From contig ML769534.1 in NCBI GenBank assembly GCA_009733575.1, forward strand, positions 62,001 through 126,000: 64,000 nucleotides of DNA, written 5' to 3'. Shown here one piece after another: positions 44,468-53,880 of this stretch; the first letter of the stretch is position 1, and each line of letters starts with the position of its first letter. A program made the translations under genes and the position numbers. The notes beneath the pieces are model-generated. The model searched no databases and was not told the origin of the DNA. It worked only from the letters and a program-made list of their open reading frames with translations. This stretch comes from Gymnopus androsaceus JB14. Lineage: Eukaryota > Basidiomycota > Agaricomycetes > Agaricales > Omphalotaceae.

Positions 44468-46970
44468 TCATCCATACTGGTGCTGCAAGTAATCGAGGCT
44501 CGAAACAAAGTCCAAAGCACTATTTCTTCTACCCAATCTTAACTCTCTGTTCCTCTTCATCCTCTTCATCATCCTCCTCTGCTCCCCCAGCGCCAACCAC
44601 TCGCTCACCCCTCCAACACTACTAATAACCTCCTCCCGCCTCTCTTCCAACTCTTCTTTCTCCTCAGGATCCTTCTTCTCCCACTCCATCTCCTTTCTGG
44701 TCTTACGCCTCGGCGGGGGAGGAGGCGATACGGCGAGCGGGGAGCGCCGGTTCGGGTGCAACGGAGCGATGAGGGAGAGGAAGGAGCCGGAGGATTTGAG
44801 GTAGAGTGAGTAGGCTGTTAGGCCACCGGACCCGCTAGCACCTTCATCAGCGTTAGCGTTAGCACCCGCACCCGCACGACCACAACCAGCGCCCTTCACG
44901 ACTGGACTCTTGAACCGTGAATTAGGCATCGAGTTGACTCGTCTGATAAGTTCGGACATTGGCGTTGATTTGGGCGCGATGGTGTAGCGGGAGGCAGGGT
45001 GGGGCATTTGAGTGGGGCTAGTGATGCTGAGGCTTTGGCGGAAGCGGAGGTGCTGCGGGCGCCGGTACTGACAATGGGAGTTTGAGGAACAGATGAAGGA
45101 CACGGAAATAGGGTTTCCTGTATAGAAACAGCGATTAATATTGGATACGAAAAGAAAGTTGCGGTATGAATAATCAAACGAACTTACTTATTTTCGATCT
45201 ACTACTCGAGCTAGAACCAGAGGCTTCATCGATGACGGCGTCTGCCCTGGCGTCGGGTTCAAAGATCCCAGCCTCTTCATCCGCATCCTTATCCTTATCC
45301 TTGCTCGCTGAACCCTTTGATTTGGTTTTAGCTTTCGATTTCGATTTGGATGTCGACGCTCATACTACATCTGCCTTGGCTTTCGCTTTCGAGCGGGGCT
45401 TCGTTATCGTCGCAGTCTTAGCCGGTGGAGCCTACCATTCATAGCGTCGTCATCTATCCCAGTATCCGTGTCGTTCTCCTTCCCTTAACCGACTTCACCT
45501 TGAGCTTCCTCTTCCTCCTCGTCCTCAGAAAATACCACCCTTCCTTTCTTCGCATTCTTTCCCTTCTTCGGCTTCGACTTGGCCTGCATCTTAGAAGCTA
45601 CTACTGCCACTGCTGCCACTGCTATATCCATATCAACGTCCATCTCCAACTCCTCAGCCATAGCTCTAACTTCTGGCTCTGGCTCGACTTCGTCACTTTT
45701 CCGCATTTTCTTCTGACTCCGACTCTGAGCGCTTTTCCCATTCCTTTGAACAGTCCCACTTTCCCCCCATCTCTATAGCCCTCGCCTTCGCCATCGTCCT
45801 CCGCAGGTCGTTTATTCCCCGGTGAACTCGGCTATGGGTTTGGATGGATCTGAGGCTGAGTTCGAGGCGGGATTCGGATGTTGTTGGGAAGGGACTTCGC
45901 GTTGGCATTGGCGCTGTTGCTCGTGCTCGTGTTCGGTTTCGGGAGAACAGCGACAAAGGACAGGATCGCTTCGTCGATATCCATGTTATCGTCAGAATCC
46001 TCGATGAATTCAGGCTGCGGAGCCGAAGCACCAGTGGCGAAAGCAGCGTCTTTCTTCTTCGTTTCTTTATTCGGTCTACCTTGAACGAACGTTAATACAC
46101 GAAGAAGCGAATGATCTTGTCAACTTACCAGAACTTTCTCTTTATCTTTCCCTTTCGCCGGCTTCTTGCCTTTCCTTTTTGGTCCAACCTCTGCCTTTAG
46201 CTCAAAATCGTCATCATCATCGTTCTTCTTCTTTGCTTTGCTTTTGGTTTCGTACTGTCGTTTAGAGGTGTTGGCGGAGCAGTTTCGGGTTCGGTTTCAA
46301 ATTCAGTAGCTGGAGGAAGGGGAAGAGAAGATGAATCCGGTGCAAAGAATGGCCGGGGCGGAGGGCCCATGCCAGTAGAAGCTGACGAAACGGGATTAGG
46401 CAGAGTCACAATGGGCGGTATCCCAAGGTCTCGGATTTCGTCCAAATCGAAAGGAGTAGACTGGCGGAGGAGTTATGAAGATGTACTGGTAGCCAACGAT
46501 TCTGCATTTCCAATGGCAGCTGAGCATGAACAGTCGAAGATCGTTTCCGCATTTATTTTGGCCCGATTGGCAATGAAGTCATATTGTTGAAGACTCTGCA
46601 GCTGCGTCGATAGATTTCGGAATGGGTTTTGGTTTGGTTTGAGTTTTATTTTGGGGTAGCCTGTTGCTTGGGTACAACAGAAGATATCACACTGTCATTC
46701 GTAGCCATTGTGTTTTCAAGGCGTCAATACAGAAGTCTATGATTGTGTTGACAGTAAACTCGCAAATTGTTTAGCAGCTGACAAAAAGTCAAGTCAGTAA
46801 ATAACGCAGAAAAGCAAGAGCTCAACGCACCAGCGACTGCGGCGATCGGCGGAATAAGAAGATCCTCGTCCTCTCCTTCACTATCTGCGACGATTCCATT
46901 GAGATAGTACACTGAAGATGTAGACGTTAGACGCGCTGCCAAGCAACATCTACGCAAAACAGAGCTCACG
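44468..46970 (-). pseudogene. uncharacterised low-complexity nuclear-type protein, copy 1 (broken)
   Basis: Minus strand, colinear with copy 2 at 49.1-51.7 kb. The first exon reads GIVADSEGEDEDLLIPPIAAV at 46900-46830, but the start codon seen in copy 2 (ATG) is GTG here. The second exon has lost about 170 bp that in copy 2 encode a IIELTDDDDEL motif. The DLGIPPIVTLPNP..FFAPDSSSLPLPP block, Lys/Ala-rich repeats and acidic SEDEEEEEA tracts follow, with frame breaks (46200, 45420). The C-terminal exon (45103-44468) is intact: RRVNSMPNSRFKSP, LTAYSLYLKSSGSFLSLIAP, PPPPPRRKTRKEMEWEKK. Function unknown. Confidence 0.6.
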
Positions 46971-47042
46971 GAGATCGTGTTTGGTTCCGGTCGAGTCGCT
47001 TTTGTAAGGTACGGCGGTGTAACGAGTACCTACAGATTAGAT

Positions 47043-47691
47043 AGGACCCCTGATAATACCGCTGGAGCTCTGATCCCGAATGGTCGAAATTCGCCCTTTT
47101 TTATGGCCCGATTTGGGGAAAATCCGGCCTTTTGCACTATACCTGCTCTGAAAATTTACATTTTCGGCCCTTTTAGGCATCATACCTCTGATAAGTTCGT
47201 TTTCCGCCGTTTAAGCATTTTCAGCCCATTTTGGACTACAATTTCTGCAATTATAAGTTACAGACATTCAAATATCGGAACGCCTGGTCGCCGGCAATAA
47301 TTCCTCTACGTCAACATCTCCCTTACGCTTTCCACGATGGAATGGATCTGCGAGAATTTTCTGAACGGCGCTTTGAACGTCGAGGATCTTCAAAGATCAT
47401 TATGTGTGTTGTGGCGTTGGCTTCGTTTCGTTTTTCCAGCAAATGAAAGTACGAGTAGAAAGTACGAGTACTCTTGAGTCTGATCACTCCAAAAATCCAA
47501 GAATTTGGCCCAGAATTCGGCCCTTTTGGATCAAACCTGGTCTCCGATCGGTCTTTTTCGGCCTTTCTTTACACTAGACCTACCATCCAAAAAGCGTCAA
47601 AATTCGGCCTTTGGCATGATACATTCCCTCTAAATTTGGCCAAAATCCGGCCTTTTGGGATCAGAGCTCAGGCGGTATTATCAGGGGTCCT
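47043..47691. mobile_element. hAT-like MITE, 649 bp, 8-bp target duplication
   Basis: TIR AGGACCCCTGATAATACCGC at 47043 matches the inverted right end at 47691, and the inverted match continues as GAGCTCTGATCCC. Flanks are exact direct copies GATTAGAT (47035-47042 and 47692-47699). An 8-bp duplication indicates a hAT- or KDZ-type transposase. The interior carries many copies of a short TTCGGCCCTTTTnGGC-like word in both orientations and no ORF of substance. Confidence 0.88.
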
Positions 47692-47765
47692 GATTAGATA
47701 CAGATCCCTCCATCCTGCCGGCCGATCCGGCACCTATCCTATATATACAGTAGAGTAGAGTACTT

Positions 47766-48591
47766 AGAGTAGTCGTACCTGAGTTCACTCTGAATCGTAA
47801 CGCTATCCCTATCGTTCGAGTGCCCTCTCTGTAACCACAAGGTTACATTTTTTTTTTGATATCCACAGCGTTTACCTCTCTCTCTACCTCTCACAAAAAC
47901 TCCAACTCCAACTCACTTCCCTTGTCCCTGCTCTGGACCAGCCTCAGCTTGATCAACTGGGCCATTCCGACATCGACAAGGCTCCCCTCACTCTCAAAAA
48001 GTTGACGAAAATTTTACAGAAATTTTTCAAGGACAACACAGCATGTCGAAACCCGACAAATCGCAAGACCGAGATTCGGATGTCACCTCCAAACGGGTAC
48101 TCCGATCTCATTTAAAATTCAACCCGGCTCCCGAAGCACAGCAAGGCCCTCAAGAGGAGTCTGGCCCTGGCGGCCAGACCCATACGCAGGATAGTCCCGT
48201 TGGGCTGTCCATAAGTCGGACCCAGGTTGAGCGTTCTACCCATGTCCCTCAACCTGACAGTTCTTCTGATTCAGAGGGCGATCCCGATGATCATGCTGAT
48301 AGTAATAATAATAATAATAATAAATTATCTTTTTCTGTAAAATTTTCATCGACTTTTTGAGAGTGAGGGGAGCCTTGTCGATGTTGGAATGGCCCAGTTG
48401 ATCAAGCTGAGGCTGGTCCAGAGCAGGGACAAGGGAAGTGAGTTGGAGTTGGAGTTTTTGTGAGAGGTCGAGAGAGAGAGAGGTAAACACTGTGGATATC
48501 AAAAAAAAATGTAACCTTGTGGTTACAGAGAGGGCACTCAAACGATAGGGATAGCGTTACGATTCAGAGTGAACTCAGGTACGACTACTCT
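47766..48591. mobile_element. 826-bp foldback with ~257-bp arms
   Basis: 47766-48022 and 48332-48591 are inverted copies of one another, about 97 percent identical by eye. They start AGAGTAGTCGTACCTGAGTT and end at ATTTTACAGAAA. The ~310-bp spacer holds a plus-strand ORF and, beside the right arm, an (ATA)n run at 48303-48322. The arms include a GTAACC..GGTTAC palindrome followed by a T-run. Confidence 0.85.
48043..48360 (+). CDS. 105-aa ORF inside the foldback, gag-like N-terminus?
   Basis: Begins MSKPDKSQDRDSDVTSKRVL, hydrophilic, with Ser/Asp-rich PDSSSDSEGDPDDHADS and an Asn run from the ATA microsatellite. The last codons read into the right inverted arm, so the natural C-terminus is missing. 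The position just downstream of a 5'UTR-like arm suggests the start of a retrotransposon gag, but no gag motif is seen. Confidence 0.3.
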   Translation: MSKPDKSQDRDSDVTSKRVLRSHLKFNPAPEAQQGPQEESGPGGQTHTQDSPVGLSISRTQVERSTHVPQPDSSSDSEGDPDDHADSNNNNNNKLSFSVKFSSTF

Positions 48592-48762
48592 ACAGTAGTC
48601 TCTCTTAATTACTGCAATGAATTCGTAGTTGGCAGTTCGGTTGTCCGAGGATATGAGGTCCGTCCCGAAGTTCAACCGTTCAAGCTTCAAGTTGAGCAGG
48701 CTGATGATGTCAATGGACCCGATTTGAGTCGAAAGGTTTACTAGTCCAAGTATTGCACTTCA

Positions 48763-48892
48763 TAGCTGACGCAATGGTAGCGCCGTGTTTGATTAATCCG
48801 GTAGCCATCTGGTGTTTTGCCAAGGCGATCTTGTGTTTTCGTGATGTGTTTCCTTCACAAAGGGTTCGAGCTCGAATCTTACGGTGGTCTTA
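48763..48892 (+). pseudogene. second tRNA-like sequence, more decayed
   Basis: Shares with 44236-44320 an AATGGTAGCGC D-arm-like segment and a B box GGTTCGAGCTC followed by ACGGTGGTC, but is longer (~130 nt). It sits at the equivalent place just upstream of the second copy of the duplicated gene, so it belongs to the same segmental duplication. Confidence 0.3.
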
Positions 48893-49079
48893 GAGCTATC
48901 TTCAAGAATCCTTTTTCGTATCCCTTTTTTTCTTGTTCCATTTTTAGTCATCGATAGAAGTACTACAAATGAACGTTGTTTCGATAGCAATGTACATAAC
49001 TCATCCATACTAATACTGCAAGTAATCGCTCTCAAAACACGAAAGTCCAAAGCACTATTCCTCCCACCCACCTAACCCC

Positions 49080-51650
49080 AACTCCCTATCCCTCTTCATC
49101 CTCTTCATCATTTTCCTCTGCTCCTCCCCCAGCGCCAACCACTCACTCACCCTCCAACACTACTAATAACCTCCTCCTCCCACCTCTCTTCCAGCTCCTC
49201 TTTCTCCTCGGGATCCTTCTTCTCCCACTCCATCTCCTTTCTGGTTTTACGCCGAGGCGGGGGAGGAGGCGGGACAAGCGGCGGAGAGCGCCGATTTGGG
49301 TGCAGTGGAGCGATGACGGGAGAGGAAGGCACGGGAAGATTTGAGGTAGGGGGAGTAGGCTGTTAAGCCACCGGACCCGACTGGAGTTGTGCTTCCGCTA
49401 GCACCTTCATCAGCGTTAGCGTTAGCACCCGCTCTCCCACGACCACGACCAGCGACCCTTCATGACTGGACTCTTGAACTGTGAATTCGGCATCGAGTTG
49501 ACTCGTCTGATGAGTTCGGACATTGGCGTTGATTGATTTCGTGTGGATTTGGGCGCGATGGTGTAGCGGGAGGCGAGGGTAGGGTATTTGAGTGGGGCTG
49601 GTGATGCTGAGGCTTTGGCGGAAGCGCGCGCGCTGGTACTGGCAATGGGAGTTTGAGGGACAGGTGAAGTCAGGCGGAAATAGGTTTTCCTGGATGGATG
49701 ATACAGAGACAGCGATTAATAATCCATCGAAAGAGAAAGTCGGTAATCAAAGCGAGCAAACTCACTTTGAGTCTACTGCTCGAGCCAGAACCAGCGACTT
49801 CACCAATGTCGGCGTCGGGTTCAGCGATCCCAGTCTCTTCATCCCCATCCCATCCTTATCCTTGCTCGCTGTAGCCTTTGACTTGCCTTTAGCTTTCGAC
49901 TTCGATTTGGATGTCGACGTCAATGCTACAACTACCTTGGCTTTCGCTTTCGAGCGGGACTTTGTCGTCGTGATCATCGCAGTAGTCGGAGCCAAAGCCA
50001 TAGTGGCGTCCATAGCGTCGTCATCCAATGCTTTCTCCTTCCCTTCACCGACCTCAGCTTCGTCTTCCTCCTCGTCCTCAGAAAGTACCACCCTTCCTTT
50101 CTTCGCGTTCTTTCCCTTCTTCGACTTCGACTTGGCCTGCACCTTGGAAGCTGCTGCTGCGACTGTCATAGCCACATCGAAGTCCATCTCCATATCCTCG
50201 TTAGCTCCAGCTCCAGTCTCGGGCTCAGGCTCAGCGTCGACTTCGTCACTTTTCCGCATCTTCTTCCGACTCCGACTCTGAGCGCCTTTCCCGTTTCTGT
50301 TTCCGTTTTCTAGCTGAGGTTCACCGAACTCGCCCAAGTCCTCGCCTTCGCCATTCGTCCTCCGCAGGTCGTTTATTCACTGGTGAGCCTGGCGTACGTT
50401 CCGACTGCGGGTTTGGATGAGTCTCGTCGGTTTGAGGCGGGATTCGAGGCGGGATTCGGATGCGAGTAGAGTGGGATTTTGCGTTAGCATTGGTACTGTT
50501 GCTCGTGCTCGTGCTAGGTTTCGGGAGCACGGCTACAGAAGACAGGATCGCTTCGTCGATATCCATGTTATCGTCAGAATCCATGATGAATTCATGACTC
50601 TTGAATTCAGGTTGCGGAACTCGAAGCACGCAGCAGAAGCAGCATCTTTCTTCTTCTTCGTTTCCTTCTTCGGTTTTACCTTGAACAAACGTGAATACAC
50701 GAAGAAGCGAATGATCAGAGGAGATCTTGTCAACTTACTGGCGCTTTATCTTTATCTTTCCCTTTCGCCGGCTTCTTGCCTTTCCCTTTCGTTCCAACTT
50801 CTGCCTCTAGCTCAAAATCGTCATCATCATCGTTCTTCTTCGTCCGTGTTTTCTTCGCCTTTGGTTTCGTATTGTCGTTTACAGGTGTTGGCGGAGCGGG
50901 TTCGGGTTCGGGTTCAAGTTCAGCAGCCGGAGGAAGAGGAAGAGAAGACGAATCTGGTGCGAAGAATGGCGGAGGCGGAGGGCCCATACCAGTAGAAGCT
51001 GACGAAGAGGGATTAGGAAGAGTCACAATGGGCGGAATCCCAAAGTCTCGGAATTCGTCCCAAGGAGTAGACTGCGGTGGATCAGACGGAGGAAGTTGTG
51101 AATTCGAAGATGTACTGGTAGCCATGGGTAATGATGATTCAGGTGGAGCAGGCAAATACAAAGCCTTCTTCGGGTTCGACTTTCTCTGCTTCTTTGGTTT
51201 CAAAATCAACTCGTCGTCGTCGTCGGTTAATTCGATGATTTCCGATATAGGCTGAGCATGAACGGTCGAGGTCCGTTTCCGCATTTTAGCTCGATCAGCA
51301 ATGCTTGGAGTCATGTTATCCGTAAATATGTGCGAATAATCTGCAGCTGCGGCGACTCTAGATTTCGAAATGGGCCGTGCTTTGGGTCGAGTTTTATTTG
51401 AGGCTGAGGTGGTAGCCTGTTGCTGAGGTACAAGGGAAGAAAAGTTGGATATTACACTGTCGTTCGCAGCGGTTGTGTTGATAGTAAACTCGGAAATTGT
51501 TGAAGTAGCTGCCCAGAAAGATGAAAGTCAATAAATAACGCAGAAAAGCAAGAGTTCACCTCACCAGCGACAGCAACAATCGGTGGAATAAGAAGTTCTT
51601 CGTTCTTCTCCTTCACTATCTGCGACGATTTCGTTGGGATCGTACATGAT
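49080..51650 (-). pseudogene. uncharacterised low-complexity nuclear-type protein, copy 2
   Basis: First exon from ATG ~51648: MYDPNEIVADSEGE, then one extra base relative to copy 1 shifts the frame before LLIPPIVAVA. Intron ~51533-51589. The second exon includes TISEFTINTTAANDSVIS, then MTPSIADRAKMRKRTSTV (51314) and IIELTDDDDEL, a SUMO-interacting-type motif, then DFGIPPIVTLPNP, FFAPDSSSLPLPP and Lys-rich repeats to ~50745. Later exons: DSDDNMDIDEAILSSVAVLP (50629-50321), a Lys/Ala-rich and SEDEEEDEAEVGE block (50337-49762), and a C-terminal PPPPPRRKTRKEMEWEKK block (49332-49147). Stretches rich in charged residues and a SIM suggest a nuclear protein; no enzymatic domain seen. The extra base at ~51622 and a frame break near 49400 suggest decay. 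Confidence 0.6.
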
Positions 51651-51659
51651 AAAAGTATA

Positions 51660-52590
51660 GCCAGTTCGTACAAGAAAGAGAGGAAGAAATCAACGTGACG
51701 CGTGACAACGCGCGGCAAACCGTGGCACGTGGCACGTGTTTCCTCTTCCCGACTCACTATGAAATCTATTTTTTGTGCAAGTGCGCGCAAATGGTTACCG
51801 TTCGAACTACGAGTGCAGGCTTAAAGGTTTGAATTTTTACATAATTATCTCCGTGGATGTTACGCTTTGAGACAACAGTTTGCAGGGGACGCCGACAGAT
51901 GATCGAGAAAGGGAAGAGCGCAGTCTTGAATTTCACGCACTCGGAGGATACGTGTCAACAATGCGATGTTATGGGACTACGGATTCATACTTGGACTCAT
52001 ATGATACCATCCAAACAGTGCGTCTTCTTCTGACAGCTTGCTACAAGCTTTGTTTTCTTTTTCAAGGAGAGCTAGCCACCGTCGAGTCAAAAGATTTTAC
52101 GGGCGCACCAGCGCACAAGCGAACAAGCCAATAACTCGACTCCAATCAACTTGAATGACGAGTAGCTCATCTGCAAGATTGGAGAACAGCAACCCAAGAT
52201 CAGGGAACACAAGTGAGGCGACCGCTGTAGAAAGCCTATATCATTACTATTCCTAGCCACTTCGCAATTATCCTCACCAGCACATTATCAGTACATCAAG
52301 ATCTCGGAGGTCGAAACTCATATCCGTCCACGACTCAGTATGTTGAAGCACCATAGGAGGAGATGCTTCCGCTAAAGTGTCTCTTTATGCATTTCATTCA
52401 TCTTATTGACAGTATGTCCACGATTTTCATGGAAAGTTGGAGGAACATGCTTCATCTCGGATGCAGCACCCTACATGGACCGGTGATGGAAGCGAGTTCG
52501 GTCCAGCTGAGCCAAAGGAGTGCTCAAACGAAACACATTCTACTAACATTAACATGATATGCGCTGACAGCAAGATTCTGTAAATCTTCG
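51660..52590. other. intergenic, no clear gene
   Basis: Contains an 84-codon ORF (51880-52134) of unremarkable content and AAGCTT-rich stretches. I see no family, repeat or RNA gene. Confidence 0.4.
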
Positions 52591-52599
52591 CTCCCACCG

Positions 52600-53300
52600 T
52601 GATATCACGATACTTTCACCAGAAGTATCTGCGCATGCTTGACTACGCGCAGATCATTGGTGTCGATGTTTCAATCAATGAGCCAGGTGTAAGCATATCT
52701 CCTACCACACTCGATGTTCTCTGGGCTCAAAGGTTCCGCCTTGATGAAAAATATCATGGTGCGAGTGGAGTTTTTCCTGATAGTGATTCAAACGCCTATG
52801 GTGTTCTTAACCCAGGCAAGGTGGTATGAGAATCCCACATTATTCCTGCATTTGCGCATGGAAGAACGAGCGCAGTGCATGATCTCGAAGAATGGGAGGA
52901 TCGGAATGAAGGCGAGCCGGATGAAGATCTTGATTGGCGGTATCACTGCGTGAGTATGTGAGCATTTTTTCTCTCTTCAAATTACTTTGAGGCTCATCAT
53001 CTTCATAGATTTCCTGATTGGGATGTGTATTTACATTATACTGGGGGCCTAGTCATTATCCAGTTGAAGAACACTTTGAGAACGCCCGGTAATTTCTGCA
53101 CAAGACAAAGTTGTTCAGTCCGCAAGCTTTTGGGGTGCAGTTACTCCATCATCCTTAGACGTATGATATATCAGAAGATGATAGTGGAAGCTCTGACTCG
53201 GAAGAAGAAGAGGAAGATTTAAGAGAAGACTATGGGGATGTCGACGCAGATGATGGTTACAATGTATGTAGATCAAAAGATGCATATATTTGTTCTGCGC
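52600..53300 (+). pseudogene. remnant of a transposon-associated gene (Plavaka/CACTA-linked type)
   Basis: The plus strand reads RFHQKYLRML-like sequence, then DSDSNAYGVLNPGKVV, a stop (TGA ~52828) and directly ESHIIPAFAHGRTSAVHDLE, DEDLDWRYHC. After an intron-like gap comes FPDWDVYLHYTGG and an acidic tail SGSSDSEEEEEDLREDYGD. The series NP-G.V.R..H-IPAFAHGRT, then a D.DV/M.(L/M)RY.GGG motif and an acidic C-terminus, is one I associate with a gene adjacent to CACTA-type transposons in agaricomycetes. This copy has a stop and frame breaks. Function unknown. Confidence 0.5.
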
Positions 53301-53873
53301 ACACTTGTGAGAGAGAAAACATTGTATGGTACTTTTGACTCGAATTATCTGGTAGTTCAAGCTCTGACATCTGTGATAAAGCACAGAGAGAAGAGTTTCC
53401 TTACCAATGTCTGGTTGGGCTATAATGCGACCTAAGGCGAGGCCAAGGCACATATCAATCCATCAATGGGTAAGCCGCGGCGCCGAGATCCAACTCTCAC
53501 GGAGCAATGTAGAGACCCTATGTTATCTTTCCTAGTTAGGCAAGACCCTATGTGAGATTTTGATTAGCGCGCTTGGCCCTACTACTTCCATAATGAACAC
53601 GTCGACATTCTTTTCGTTCACTCGGTTCAAGCGTCTGAATGCTCTCATCGGCCCTCTATACCTCTGATCCTTTTAGCAATAGAGTCCCTGCCCTCTACGA
53701 TGCAAAAGGCTTAACGCGATAGTCGTTAAACGCTCGGATCGGCATTGCGGCATTTTGACGTAGAGTTATAACTAATGATCCTTCTTATATTACTAATCAT
53801 TTGACACCTTGACAGGTCACGTTTATGCCATTCTGTCTGCCGCCCTACTGCCGAATGCCCCTTGCGCGTTGGG

Positions 53874-53880
53874 TATATAA
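53874..53880 (+). promoter_or_regulatory. TATA box of the NLR gene
   Basis: TATATAA lies 40 bp upstream of the predicted start codon at 53920. The distance leaves about 30 bp to a transcription start near 53905-53912. Confidence 0.55.

Noticed and set aside
44896..46445. Many long plus-strand and alternate-frame ORFs rich in Ser, Leu or Val
   Set aside because: They are shadows of the Lys/Glu-rich low-complexity coding DNA on the minus strand.
50417..50995. 192-aa plus-strand ORF opposite the second duplicated gene
   Set aside because: The minus strand has the duplicated, motif-bearing frames; the plus frame is not conserved in copy 1.
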